From contig NZ_JAAKZX010000082.1 of the NCBI RefSeq assembly GCF_011045025.1, positions 1-39,265 on the forward strand: a stretch of 39,265 nt of DNA, in the 5' to 3' direction. Within the stretch, counting starts at the first letter, position 1; every line of letters starts with the position of its first letter. Shown in pieces: positions 16,037 through 24,688 of this stretch. The stretch comes from Streptomyces ureilyticus (GTDB lineage Bacteria > Actinomycetota > Actinomycetes > Streptomycetales > Streptomycetaceae). The notes under the pieces are model-generated. The model was not told the origin of the DNA and did not search any database. It saw nothing but the letters and a program-made list of their open reading frames with translations. Made by a program: the position numbers and the translations under genes.

Positions 16037-19000
16037 TCACTCGTCGTCGGTGGCGTGCTTGTCGCGCAGGGGCCGCAGTCCGCCGGGCAACTCGGGAAGC
16101 TGGAAGGAGTACCGGCCCAGCATGTTGATGTGCTGCCGTACGAACGGGGAGAGGCGGGCGACGTCCTCGTCGCGGAGGTCGAACCCGTCCGCCCGCAGCT
16201 GGTTCACCGCGGCGTCCATGTACCTGGTGTTGAAGAGGACGACGGCGTTGAGGACCAGGCCGAGCGCGCCGAGCTGGTCCTCCATGCCGTCCTGGTAGCG
16301 CTGGTAGAGCTGCCCGGAGCGGCCGTGGAAGATCTTCCGGGCGAGTGCGTGGCGGCCCTCCTGGAGGTTGGCCTGCGCCTTGATCTGGCGGCGGTAGCCG
16401 GGCTCGTCGGCCAGCCGCAGGATGTGCAGGGACTTGGCGATCCGCCCGTAGTGCGCGATCGCGTCCCCCAGCGGGGTCGGCCGCCCGTCCCTCGACAGCA
16501 TCCGGATCACGTCGTACGCGCGCACCGCGCCGGTGTGGAGGGAGCCGATGATCCGCAGGATGTCCTCCCACTGCCGCTCGATCCGGGCGAGGTCGACCCG
16601 GCCGCGCGCCGCTTCCTGGAAGGCGCCGTAGTCGGCGGTGCGGTCGATGCGCCACATCTTCTGGTCCGGCAGGTCCGCCAGCTGCGGCGCCTACGCGAAC
16701 CCGGCGAGCGTGAGGAGTCCAAAGACGATGTCGCTGTACGAGGCGGTGTCGGTGACGATCGTCTCCGGGCGCTTGCCGCCGTCCCGGTCGTAGAGGACAT
16801 CGAGCACGTACAGGGAGTCGCGCGGGGTGCCGGCCACCACCTTCCCGCCGAGCCCCGCCGCCTGGTCGTTGATCATGTTGAGCCAGGTGGCGCCGCCCCG
16901 GCGCCCGAAGTACTTGGGATTGGGGCGGGCGTAAACCGAGGGGACGGGTACGACGAACCGCATGCCGTCCACGGAGGCGACCAGCCCGCCGCCCCACACC
17001 TGCGCGAGGCCGATGGACGCCTGGTGCTCGATGAGGGTGGCGTTCGCGGCCCGGTAGGTGGCCAGCCGCAGATACGTCTGGTCGACGTGGGACAACCTGC
17101 CGTACTTCAGCTCGTCGATCCCGCCGATGACCGGCGTGTAGCCGACGTTGCAGCCGTGCGCGACCAGCAGCGCGGCGACCGTCACGTGCAGGTCTTTGAG
17201 CCGGGCCTCACCGCCGGTGATCGAGGTGAACGCCTGGTCGGCGCCGGTCCACGAGAACACCTCCAGCAGGACCTCCGGCAGGTCGACGCGGGGCATCATC
17301 GCCTCCACTGCCTTCCGCAGGTCCAGGAGCGAGGCGGGTTCGGACTCCGGCTGAAGGGCGGCGAAGTGCAGGCGGCCGTCGTCGTCGAACACGATCTGGG
17401 AGTTCGCCGGCACCCGCCCGGCGACCTCCCGGTACGTGCCGTCCAGCAGCGCGGCCCGCGCCGCCAGGTGCTCACCCGCCTCGCCGGGCAGGTTCAGGGA
17501 GGCCAGCACGGTCGGGCGGACCTGCTCCCACGCCTCGCCGTCCAGCAGCTTCGCCCGCGGGTCGCCCCACTTCGAGGAGTTCTTCGCGAACACCTCCCGT
17601 CGGCGCAACAGCCGGTGGAAGGACTCCAGCACGCAGAACACGTACGCCTTCCAGTCCACCGTGCCCGCCTCCATATGCGGCGCGTTCAGCACGAGGCGCC
17701 GCCACGAGCCCACCAGCAGGGACGTGTCGATCTCTTCGGGTCCGACCTTCTTGCGCCCCATCAGGTCGGGCAGCGACTTCAGCGCCGTGAGGACCGGCAG
17801 GCCCTCCGGGGTGGCGCCGAAGTCGACGACCTGGACGAGGAGCGCCAGGAACGGCCGTACGGTGGGGAACCGGGTGACCAGCATCGTCCGCCATGCCTCG
17901 TCCGCGTCCGAGTCGATCGGCGGCGCCAGCTCGAACAACGCGGCGATCGCGGCGGCCAGCTCCTCGCGCGGCACCACCTCCTCGATCCGCTCCCACATCG
18001 CCGTCAAGGTCGCCACCTCCGGCGGACTGATCTCCCCGGACTCGGTGTCGACCTGCTCGCTCGTGGTGTCGAACACGACCCGGAACGCGGTCGCCAGCCT
18101 GATCCCGGCCCGCTCCATCCTCGGCAGCGTCTTCAGCTTCTGCTTCGCCGTCTCCCGCTCCGCCCGCGCGAGCAGCTTCGTCGCGACCAGCACCTCCAGC
18201 AGGTCCAGCGCGTCGTCGACCGCCCTGCTCGTCAGGTAGACCGCAGTGGCCAGCAGCGTGGCCAGGCGCCGCGAGTCGCCGTGACGCCGCAGCGTGGACG
18301 CCTTGCCGTCCACGCCGTACCGCGACAACTCCGCCAGCCGCCGCGGCGGTATCCCCGACACGTCCAGCTCGCCCATACCGAACGCGTCCATCTCCGCCGC
18401 CCGCTCAAGCGCCCACTTCATCTGCGGCCCCGAGATCCGCACCGGGCCGCGCCGCAGCCGGTCCAGCTCCGACACCCGCGCCCCCGGCGGCACGGTCAGC
18501 AGGGAATCGAGCACCGCCCGCTGACCGGTGCTCAGCAGCCCGTAGAGGCTGTCCCACAGCCGCTGGTTCGCCGCCTCCCGCACCGAGGCCACCAGCCGGG
18601 CGAGCGTCGTCACGCCGGGCAGCAGCACCCGCCGCCCACGCAGCCACCCCACCGCCGCGTCGAACAACGCCTTCGGGCCCTCCCCGGTCGTCCACGCCCG
18701 CGCGTCCACCCACACCCGCAACTCGGCTTCCGCCTCGGCGAACTCCGTGTACTCCAGGACCTTCCGCAGCTCACGGACGTGGGCCAGCCGGGTGTTCTCC
18801 CGTTCCCCGTACGCCTTCAGTGCCGAGGCGTCCGCGATGCCGAGCTGCTCGGCGAGGTAGTCGACGACCTCCGGCGGAACGTCGGTCGGGTCGCCCAGGA
18901 ACACCCCGAGATAGCGCGCGGTCGTGAGCTGGGCCGCGAAGCCCAGCCGGTTGTGGGACCGCCGCTTGCCCTCGATCAGCTCCCGGTCCGCGTCGTCCAG

Positions 19001-19093
19001 AAAGAAGAACCGCTCCAACTCCGTACGGGACGGCGCCCCGTCGTACGCCGCGTACGTGGCGGCTTGTGCATCCGTCAGAAACTCGACCGGCAC
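16037..19093 (-). pseudogene. tnpA: Tn3-family transposase TnpA with one in-frame amber codon
   Basis: I chose GTG 19093 (GGAGG six bases upstream; protein begins VPVEFLTDAQAATYAAYDGA); the TTG at 19114 lies before this ribosome-binding site. The frame spans 1,018 codons plus stop, the usual length (~1,000). The N-terminal DUF4158-type DNA-binding region (FFFLDDADRELIEGKRRSHN) is followed by the DDE catalytic part: first Asp near ASVDGMRF, second Asp at VTDTASYSD, catalytic Glu at NLQEGRHALARKI. A TAG at 16693-16691 (codon 801) interrupts GFA-*-APQLADLPDQK, where relatives have Tyr; downstream the same frame continues to 16037 without another stop. The break separates both Asp residues from the Glu, so the truncated product should be inactive. 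Confidence 0.9.
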
Positions 19094-19186
19094 CCCGGAC
19101 CTCCACACAGTCAATGATCAACACGACTGCTGAAGGCTCTGCCCTCGAAGAAGTCCAGGTCAAAGCGCTCTCAGGTGCACGGGAGG

Positions 19187-19224
19187 CTTAGCGCCGGTTT
19201 TCGTTCCAATGTTCCTCAACCCCC
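19187..19224 (-). repeat. Tn3-family terminal inverted repeat, right
   Basis: Complement of the left repeat with a single mismatch (T for C at position 17 read inward). AAGTC follows at 19225-19229, completing the target duplication. The tnpA start lies 94 bp inside. Confidence 0.95.
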
Positions 19225-19360
19225 AAGTCCATCTGCGTCAGATCGGCGTCCCTCCGCAGTGCGCAGGACCTCCGCGATCCGTCAGCTCGTCCTCCAGGCC
19301 CCGGCCCCCGTCATCGCGAAGGCACTCGGCCATCACTACAAGACCGTCACCCGCCTGGTC
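19225..19360 (+). pseudogene. Integrase-like gene remnant, part right of the Tn3 insertion
   Basis: Continues the frame broken at 10947: VHLRQIGVPPQ, then (after a one-base frame change near 19260) RTSAIRQLVLQAPAPVIAKA and LGHHYKTVTRLVTD, matching the C-terminal end of Streptomyces tyrosine-recombinase-like proteins. The characteristic C-terminal tail after RLVTD is replaced. Already degenerate, it served as the transposon's target. Confidence 0.65.
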
Positions 19361-19467
19361 ACCGACAGACGGGTCCGGGCAGTGACAGGCAGGTGACAGT
19401 CGATCGGTAGGGGACCGACAGGCCAGATGCCTGGTGGCCTACAGCAACCGGTCCATACCGTCTTGTC

Positions 19468-20298
19468 ATGACCGTAAACCACGAGGAAGAAGTGCACGAG
19501 CACGACCGGGGCCTCTCCTACGATCTTCCCCTTCTCGCCCGTCGCCGGATGGTACGGCTGCTGGCGGGGGTGAGCCTGGTGCCGCTGGTGGGCTGCACTT
19601 CCGAGGAGGAGACCACGGCGTCCTCGTCCCCGTCGCTCTCCCCGTCGTCCGTGTCGTCGCCCGTTCAGTGCGAGACGGTCCCCAAGGAGACCGAAGGCCC
19701 CTTCCCCGGCGACGGTTCCAACGGCGTCAACGTCCTGAGGGAGAGCGGTGTCGTCCGCAGCGACATCACGCAGAGCTTCGGCGACTCCGCGGGGGGTACC
19801 GCCGAGGGCGTGCCCCTGACGGTCACGCTCACAGTGGTGGACGCCGCCTCCGGCTGCGGCACCCCCAAGAAGGGCGCCGCCGTCTACATCTGGCAATGCG
19901 ACCGGGAGGGCAGGTACTCCCTGTACAACGACGGCGTGACGGACGAGAACTACCTGCGCGGCGTCCAGGAGGCGGACGGCAAGGGACAGGTCACGTTCAA
20001 GAGCATCTTCCCCGGCTGCTACCCGGGCCGCTGGCCGCACGTCCACTTCGAGGTCTACGACAGCCTGGCCGACGCCACCGCGGCCAGGTCCATCACGAAC
20101 ACCTCGCAGCTCGCGCTGCCGAAGGACGTGAGCGAGAGGGTGTACGCCACCGACGGCTACAGCGAGAGCGTGAGGAATCTCAGCGAGCTCTCCCTGGAGT
20201 CGGACATGGTCTTCAGCGACGGCTACAACCAGCAGCTCGCGAAAGTCACCGGCACCGTCGAGCAGGGGTACACCGCGACGCTGACGGTTCCGGTGTGA
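19468..20298 (+). CDS. Secreted intradiol ring-cleavage dioxygenase-like lipoprotein
   Basis: 276 residues. The N-terminus carries LARRRMVRLLAGVSLVPLVGC, a twin-arginine-like region ending in a lipobox (LVGC), then a Ser/Thr/Pro-rich linker (residues ~45-68), so the protein is probably exported and lipid-anchored. The catalytic domain resembles catechol/protocatechuate intradiol dioxygenases: ETEGPFPGDG near the start, VYIWQCDREGRYSLY and GCYPGRWPHVHFEVY, which contain the expected Tyr, Tyr, His, His ferric-iron ligands. Such extracellular members are common in Streptomyces and thought to act on catechol-like or lignin-derived compounds, but the substrate here is unknown. No strong Shine-Dalgarno sequence precedes the ATG. 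Confidence 0.88.
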   Translation: MTVNHEEEVHEHDRGLSYDLPLLARRRMVRLLAGVSLVPLVGCTSEEETTASSSPSLSPSSVSSPVQCETVPKETEGPFPGDGSNGVNVLRESGVVRSDITQSFGDSAGGTAEGVPLTVTLTVVDAASGCGTPKKGAAVYIWQCDREGRYSLYNDGVTDENYLRGVQEADGKGQVTFKSIFPGCYPGRWPHVHFEVYDSLADATAARSITNTSQLALPKDVSERVYATDGYSESVRNLSELSLESDMVFSDGYNQQLAKVTGTVEQGYTATLTVPV

Positions 20299-20389
20299 CC
20301 CGTCACAGCTGAACGGCTCGGGGTTCATTCGCGCGCTCGACATCCAGCCTCTCCGGCTCCCACCCCGCCCCACCGACAGGGGCACTGAG

Positions 20390-20524
20390 CTGCCACTTGG
20401 CTCCGCCCGACTTCCGGCCCCGCCGCCATCTGATGCCCGCCCACGACTACCGAGCCGAGATGACCGTCCGCTTCGCCATCTGGGAGCATTTCACCGGCGT
20501 CGCCGGCTTTGCCACCGCGGCCTG
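20390..20524 (+). pseudogene. Possible transposase C-terminal tail
   Basis: The plus frame ending at TGA 20524 reads RPRRHLMPAHDYRAEMTVRF, then AIWEHFTGVAGFATAA, which resembles the end of an IS transposase (arginine-rich segment and W-x-x-FTG tail), but the family is uncertain. No upstream domain is present. The remainder of 20299-20577 shows no other gene. Confidence 0.3.
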
Positions 20525-20589
20525 AGCACAGGCCCGGCTTCCAAGCCACCCTGCCCCCACGCGCCGTCAGGCAGTCACAGCCAACAACG

Positions 20590-20763
20590 TGACAACGCCC
20601 CTCCGTCTGCTCACCGACGTACCGGCGGGCGTCCGCGTCGGTGCCGACACAGACGATCGGCCCGCGCGAATCGCGACGGACTTCTGGATCCGGTCGCGGG
20701 CGTCCGCGGTCCAGACATGGCCGTTGAGCAGGACGGTGTCAGCAGGCAGGAACGTCAGGGAGG
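20590..20763 (-). pseudogene. Amidohydrolase N-terminal remnant
   Basis: The minus strand reads PADTVLLNGHVWTADARDRI, QKSVAIRAGR and, after a one-base frame change near 20667, IVCVGTDADARRYVGEQTEG, the first beta-sandwich of YtcJ-type amidohydrolases. The metal-binding barrel (HxH onward) is missing, so the gene is dead. It lies 45 bp beyond the stop of the cyclopropane-fatty-acid synthase homologue. Confidence 0.6.
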
Positions 20764-20807
20764 CTGCGGCGTGTCCCACCCACCGACGGCACCGGACCGA
20801 CACCGCG

Positions 20808-22157
20808 TCAGGCGAGCCCCGAGGCCGAGGTCCCCAGGAAGTCCCTGCGCAACGGCATGCCGGACCGGCCGTCACCGTCGGTCCTGACCGCCAGCACCTG
20901 GTTGACGCCCATCGTGTTGTTCTCGAACCCGACCGCCGAGGCCGCCATATACAGGCGCCACACCCGCGCCCGCCCGGGCGAGGTCAGCTTGACCGCCTCG
21001 TCCCAGTGCGCTTCGAGGTTGGTCACCCACTCACGTAGCGTGAGGGCATAGTGCTCGCGCAGGGACTCGACGTCGCGCACCTCGAAGCCCGCTTCCTCCA
21101 GCAGCGACACGGTGGAGCCGACGGGAGCCAGCTCGCCGTCGGGGAAGACGTACCGGTCGATGAAGGGGTCCATTCGGTACTCCCCTTCGTCCCGCACAGG
21201 GCGCCGCGATATCTGGTGGTTGAGCAGCCGTCCGCCGGGCTTCAGCAGTTGGTGCAGGATGTCCGCGTACGCGCGGTACCGCTTCCCGCCCACGTGCTCG
21301 GCCATGCCGATCGAGGAGATCGCGTTGAAGGTGGGGTCGTCGATCTGCCGGTAGTCCTGCACCCTGATCTCCACCAGGTGCTCAAGCCCCGCCGCAGCGA
21401 CACGCTCGCGAGCCAATGCCGCCTGCTCGCCCGAGATGGTGACCCCCACGACCTGTACGCCGTAGCGTTCGGCCGCGTGCATGGCCAGCGAGCCCCAGCC
21501 GCAGCCCACGTCCAGCAGCCGCTGCCCCTCGCGCAGGGCGAGCTTGCGGCAGACCAGGTCCAGTTTGGCCTCCTGGGCCTTCTCCAGAGTGTCGCCGGAG
21601 CCGGAGGACGGGTCGCCCTGCCAGTAGGCACAGGAGTAGACGAGCGAGGGACCCAGCACCAGGGCGTAGAAGTCGTTGCCCACGTCGTAGTGGTGACTGA
21701 TGGCCGCCTTGTCACGGCGCAGGCTGTGCGCGGGACCGCGATGGCGCACCACCTCTTCGGCGGGCGGTGCCGGCGGGCGCCCGATCCCCGCGAGGCCGAG
21801 CGTCCGGCTCACCGTACGCAGGCTGCCGGGTGTGGTCAGCACGCTCAGCGCTCCGCGGAGCGCCGCCGTGCGGCTGCCGGGCTCGTCCCGTTCCCACAGC
21901 AGCGTCGAGATTCGCTTCAGCAGCTCGTACAGGTCACCGTCGACTTCGAGGTCTCCGGCCACCCAGGCGCGGGCGAGCCCCAGCTCGCCGGGCCGCCACA
22001 GCAGACGCCGCAGGGCTTCGCGGTCGCGCAGGACGAAGGCCGGCCCGTCCTTGGGACCGGCCGTGCTGCCGTCCCAGAGGCGGATGCCCACGGGCAGGGG
22101 TAGACCCAGCACCTGTTCACTGAACCGGGCCAGAACTGCTGCGGCTGCTTCGGACAT
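20808..22157 (-). CDS. Cyclopropane-fatty-acyl-phospholipid synthase family methyltransferase
   Basis: 449 residues; ATG 22157 has GGAGAGG seven bases upstream. An N-terminal region (1-140) is followed by the SAM-dependent methyltransferase domain: ISHHYDVGNDFYALVLG (153-169), SLVYSCAYW (171-179), SAM motif I LLDVGCGWGSLA (214-225), then SSIGMAEHVGGKRY and MDPFIDRYVFPDGEL. These are the signatures of CFA synthases, which add a methylene bridge to unsaturated phospholipid acyl chains at the membrane. Related actinobacterial enzymes make methyl-branched lipids, so the exact product is open. Monocistronic as seen. Confidence 0.92.
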   Translation of the reverse strand: MSEAAAAVLARFSEQVLGLPLPVGIRLWDGSTAGPKDGPAFVLRDREALRRLLWRPGELGLARAWVAGDLEVDGDLYELLKRISTLLWERDEPGSRTAALRGALSVLTTPGSLRTVSRTLGLAGIGRPPAPPAEEVVRHRGPAHSLRRDKAAISHHYDVGNDFYALVLGPSLVYSCAYWQGDPSSGSGDTLEKAQEAKLDLVCRKLALREGQRLLDVGCGWGSLAMHAAERYGVQVVGVTISGEQAALARERVAAAGLEHLVEIRVQDYRQIDDPTFNAISSIGMAEHVGGKRYRAYADILHQLLKPGGRLLNHQISRRPVRDEGEYRMDPFIDRYVFPDGELAPVGSTVSLLEEAGFEVRDVESLREHYALTLREWVTNLEAHWDEAVKLTSPGRARVWRLYMAASAVGFENNTMGVNQVLAVRTDGDGRSGMPLRRDFLGTSASGLA

Positions 22158-22397
22158 GCGAATCCTCTCCGTTCAACGCAGGGGGCCCGCGCGTCTCGTA
22201 CGGCGGCTGGGCCAGGCAACGTCCACCGGGGCGGCTGGCGCCGGTGAGTGTAAGCGGACATTGATTGAAAGCTAAAGGGGTCTTTTGGTTTGAGCAGTTG
22301 ATGGGGGCATGGCCGGTTGTCCGGCCCGGGTCACGACAGGATTCGGTCCCCCCGGGTGGCCGGGGTCTGCACCCCGGCTGTCCCTTGCCGAGCCGAG
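22158..22397. other. Gap upstream of the CFA-synthase homologue
   Basis: Contains the Shine-Dalgarno sequence at the left margin and presumably the promoter of the methyltransferase gene. An AT-richer stretch (22255-22300, including TTGATTGAAAGC and CTTTTGGTTTGAGCAG) stands out from the surrounding GC. No gene seen. Confidence 0.3.
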
Positions 22398-22427
22398 CAG
22401 GCCGCCCGCGACACCGCGAGCGGCCTG
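22398..22427 (-). terminator. Hairpin downstream of the sortase-anchored hydrolase
   Basis: Arms CAGGCCGCCCGC (22398-22409) and GCGAGCGGCCTG (22416-22427) pair at 11 of 12 positions with a 6-nt loop, 30 bp past the stop of the hydrolase gene. There is no T-run, as is usual for Streptomyces intrinsic terminators. Confidence 0.55.
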
Positions 22428-22456
22428 TTGCGCAAGTCCGATCTACTGACTGACCG

Positions 22457-23593
22457 TCAGCTCTCCTCGCCCGTACGGCGCCTGCGCGCGAAGTAGACCG
22501 CCGCGGCTCCGGCCACCACGACCGCGAGACCGGCACCCGCGAGGACGGGAGTACTGCTCGACGCGCCGGTCTCGGCGAGATCTCCGTTCGTGGTCGGGTC
22601 GTTCGCCCCCGTGTCCTTGCCGGGCGCGGGTGTGCCCGACTGGCTGGGCGTCGGGGACGCGCCCCCACCGGGTGTGCCCGACTCGCTGGGCGTGGGGGAC
22701 GCGCCCCCAGCGGGCGCGTCGCTCTCGGCGAGCATCGCCGCGAAGGCGCCCGCGATCACCTTGTGGCCGTCGGCGTTGGGGTGGGGGTCCGTCTTCGTGC
22801 ACGCCCAGGTCAGCTGACAGATCTTGGCCACGTTCGCGGGCACCTCGCCCGCGCCGGGCACGTTCACCTGGGTGGTGAAGTCGTCCGAGGAGAAGGCCCC
22901 GGCCACGTCCGCCACCTTGAAGCCGGTGGACTTGTACACCTGGGCGATCCCCGTGTTGGCGGCCTTGACCAGGGGTGCCGACTCCTTGGCGGCCTGCTGC
23001 CCCGCGGCGCCCTGCAGCCAGGCCCCCAGGAACGGGTTGTGGTACGTCGAGCCCACGAACTGCGTGTTGTCCGTGCCGGCCTTGCGGAGCGTGCCCGCGA
23101 TCTGGGCCAGGTTCTTCGCCATGGCCTGGCTCTTGCTGTTCAGGCATGCCCCGTCGAGGGTGCCGGCCGGGCTGACGCAGTTGAGGAGGATGTCGTTGGC
23201 GCCCACGCTGAGGGTGACGTAGGCGACCTTTCCGTGGTCCTTGGCCATGGCCTGCAGGGCGGCGTCCAGTTGGGACTTGGCGTGCGGGTAGTCGCACTTT
23301 CCGCCGTTGATCAGGGACTCGGTGGTCTCAGCGGTGCAGCCGAGGCGTATGTGCTTCAGCCCGGGGGTGCGCTGCTTGAGCTGCGCGTAGAGCTGGTCGG
23401 TGTAGGCGACATCGGTGTCCTTGTCGACGTCCGGCTGGTAGCCGGAGGCCAGGGAGTCGCCGAGCGAGATGTAGTACGTGGTGTCCTTGGCGCCGGTCAC
23501 CTCGTCGGCGGCGGCCAGTCCGGGCGTGCTCAGCACGAGCGTCATGGCAGAGACGGCCAACGGGGGGCCGAAACGCTGAAGGGATCTCATCAC
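22457..23593 (-). CDS. Sortase-anchored SGNH/GDSL hydrolase
   Basis: 378 residues, exported and probably covalently attached to the cell wall. A signal peptide (MMRSLQRFGPPLAVSAMTLV, cleavage near residue 29) precedes an SGNH esterase/lipase domain: block I GDSLASG (45-51, catalytic Ser47), GAND in block III, and DPHPNADGH supplying the Asp/His pair. A Pro/Ser/Gly-rich linker with a near-duplicated GGASPTPSxSGTP unit follows, then the class E sorting signal LAETG (339-343), a hydrophobic segment and an RRRR tail. GGAAAG precedes the ATG. A leader of up to 200 nt with strong hairpins lies upstream. Lipid or polysaccharide ester cleavage is likely; substrate unknown. Confidence 0.92.
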   Translation of the reverse strand: MMRSLQRFGPPLAVSAMTLVLSTPGLAAADEVTGAKDTTYYISLGDSLASGYQPDVDKDTDVAYTDQLYAQLKQRTPGLKHIRLGCTAETTESLINGGKCDYPHAKSQLDAALQAMAKDHGKVAYVTLSVGANDILLNCVSPAGTLDGACLNSKSQAMAKNLAQIAGTLRKAGTDNTQFVGSTYHNPFLGAWLQGAAGQQAAKESAPLVKAANTGIAQVYKSTGFKVADVAGAFSSDDFTTQVNVPGAGEVPANVAKICQLTWACTKTDPHPNADGHKVIAGAFAAMLAESDAPAGGASPTPSESGTPGGGASPTPSQSGTPAPGKDTGANDPTTNGDLAETGASSSTPVLAGAGLAVVVAGAAAVYFARRRRTGEES

Positions 23594-23623
23594 TTACATG
23601 CTTTCCAGTTGCTGGGGGGAGGT

Positions 23624-23761
23624 CGGGTGCCGAAAGGCATTGGCCTGAGACGTGGCTACAAGCAGCGGAACTCAGCCGCAACGGTTTCCGGGCACCCGAA
23701 GAAGGCCTTGGTGAAGGCACAGGGGGATTCCTGCCTCCGTGACGCTGCGGGATCTGCCCGC
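23624..23761 (-). other. Structured 5' leader of the SGNH hydrolase gene
   Basis: Three pairings are visible on the minus strand: an outer helix CGGGTGCC/GGCACCCG (23691-23698 with 23624-23631) closing a ~60-nt loop, AGGCAGG/CCT-TGCCT (23715-23736) and GCGGG/CCCGC (23747-23761). It lies 30-170 nt upstream of the start. It does not match the c-di-AMP (ydaO) riboswitch sequence that precedes some Streptomyces cell-wall hydrolases. Regulatory role inferred only. Confidence 0.35.
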
Positions 23762-24049
23762 CTTCGCTTCGGAGACGCGGGTGTAAATCTAGCAAGGCTG
23801 ACACCGAGTTGGATATGGGGGGCCGACAACGTAACGATCACATCGACACGTATAACCATCAGAAGGGCTCGAGCGGCCGGGAATTGCTCACCAGACTCGC
23901 TGGTAACCATTCGTTGAGTGATCAGCTGGGTGGCAAATCGCCTCGCGGGCGGCCACCCACCTGCACGAGCTGAACCGCTCCGGGATCAGTGGATGTCCTA
24001 CAGGTTAAGTCCAACTGTCGGTTGGGGGCTGGTGTTGAGCGCAGCAGTT
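23762..24049. other. Intergenic stretch, nothing recognised
   Basis: 288 bp, less GC-rich than its surroundings (e.g. around 23815-23860), probably including the promoter of the SGNH hydrolase gene at its left. No coding frame or element could be identified. Confidence 0.3.
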
Positions 24050-24220
24050 GATCCCTTGTTGAACAAGCCGAATGGCACCGATCGCAGAATGCAGACGCTG
24101 GAGGTTAATCCGGTCCACCCATTCCGCGGAGTTGGATAGCCAGCGGCAGTTCGGCTCGACCCCGAACACCTTCTTGAACTCGCCGATGAACGCTACGAGC
24201 GTCTTGGTAACCGGTCGAGT
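24050..24220 (-). pseudogene. IS3-family OrfB remnant with internal deletion
   Basis: One open minus-strand frame joins an N-terminal OrfB segment (PVTKTLVAFIGEFKKVFGVE, then PNC) to a C-terminal one (NSAEWVDRINLQRLHSAIGA). In complete IS3-type OrfB proteins these are about 200 residues apart, with the DDE core between. As with the ISAs1 remnant, the frame is preserved across the deletion. No start or stop belonging to the gene remains. Confidence 0.6.
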
Positions 24221-24226
24221 TCCGCC

Positions 24227-24417
24227 GTGAGGAAAGCCTACGCCGCCTTCAAAGCCAGACAGCCGCCGTCCGACTGGGCGCGGGTCATGCTGGATTGGTG
24301 CGGCATGACCGTCACGGCCTGCGACGCCTGCCATGACCGCATCCACGACGCGCAGTCGGCCGGATCATTCACGCCCCGATCACGGAGAGCTGGATGACGG
24401 GAAACCGTCACGTCCGG
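24227..24417 (+). pseudogene. Group II intron 3' remnant (maturase C-terminus and downstream stem)
   Basis: The frame VRKAYAAFKARQPPSDWARV...CDACHDRIHDAQ ends at TGA 24397 and resembles the Cys/His-containing C-terminal end of group II intron reverse transcriptase/maturases (CxxCHxxIH). It is directly followed by GGATGACGG-GAAA-CCGTCACGTCC (24392-24416), the hairpin that normally follows such ORFs. The RT domain and catalytic RNA domains V/VI are absent. It separates the IS3 remnant from a broken secreted-protein gene. Confidence 0.55.
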
Positions 24418-24595
24418 ATAGGCGTCCCCGCCCGAGGCGGTGATGCCGAGGTCCAGGTTCGGGCCCGCGTCCTCGGTGGGGAGGTAGTAGTTCTCCTGGG
24501 CATCCAGGACGAGCGTCGTTCCGGCGGCGTTCGCGGCCGGGGTTGCGATCGCCATAACGGCGGCCGCGATAGCGGCGGCCGCCGCTGTCCGCCAT
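24418..24595 (-). pseudogene. N-terminal remnant of a secreted protein
   Basis: The minus strand encodes an Ala-rich signal peptide (AAAAAIAAAVMAIATPAANA) followed by GTTLVLDAQENYYLPTEDAG and PNLDLGITASGGDAYPDVTV, then ends at the intron-like sequence. The probable ATG at 24595 is out of frame by one extra base (ATGGCGG instead of ATGCGG). I do not recognise the mature protein. The break coincides with the group II intron remnant. Confidence 0.5.
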
Positions 24596-24688
24596 GTTCT
24601 TTACGGGCAACGGGCCGTTCCGTCCGGTGCCCCGTACGCGGAGAGGGGGCGCCGGACGGAACTACGCCGTCCGGGAGGTGGGCGCCGC

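Larger units (their letters stand above)
10948..19224. mobile_element. Complete Tn3-family transposon (8,277 bp) with terminal repeats and target duplication
   Basis: Both ends are 38-bp inverted repeats of Tn3 type (10948-10985 and 19187-19224; 37/38 identical), with the diagnostic GGGG start, central GGAACGAAAAC and terminal CTAAG/TTAAG-like end. The bases flanking each end are AAGTC (10943-10947 and 19225-19229), the 5-bp target duplication expected of this family. Contents from left: resolution site, tyrosine recombinase (+), relic of another Tn3 transposase (+), TetR (-), membrane protein (-), M24 peptidase (-), 44-residue peptide (+), zinc-ribbon protein (-), TnpA (-). The perfect duplication implies one insertion event without later end rearrangement. 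TnpA and the recombinase are both interrupted, so it is presently non-autonomous unless readthrough occurs. Confidence 0.95.

Noticed and set aside
15716..19117. Very long plus-strand open frame (over 1,100 codons) opposite tnpA
   Set aside because: It is the antisense shadow of the TnpA and zinc-ribbon genes; its translation is Arg/Pro/Gly/His-rich without domains, a usual effect of GC-rich codon bias.
10948..19224. Antibiotic or metal resistance cargo in the Tn3 element
   Set aside because: No gene between the ends matches a known resistance family; the passengers are a peptidase homologue, membrane proteins, a TetR regulator and a zinc-ribbon protein.
23594..23761. ydaO (c-di-AMP) riboswitch upstream of the hydrolase
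   Set aside because: The conserved riboswitch core sequences I know from Streptomyces wall-hydrolase leaders are absent, although the leader is structured.
22763..23917. Plus-strand frame opposite the sortase-anchored hydrolase
   Set aside because: Antisense shadow; no start signal and no domain, whereas the minus strand encodes a complete exported SGNH protein.
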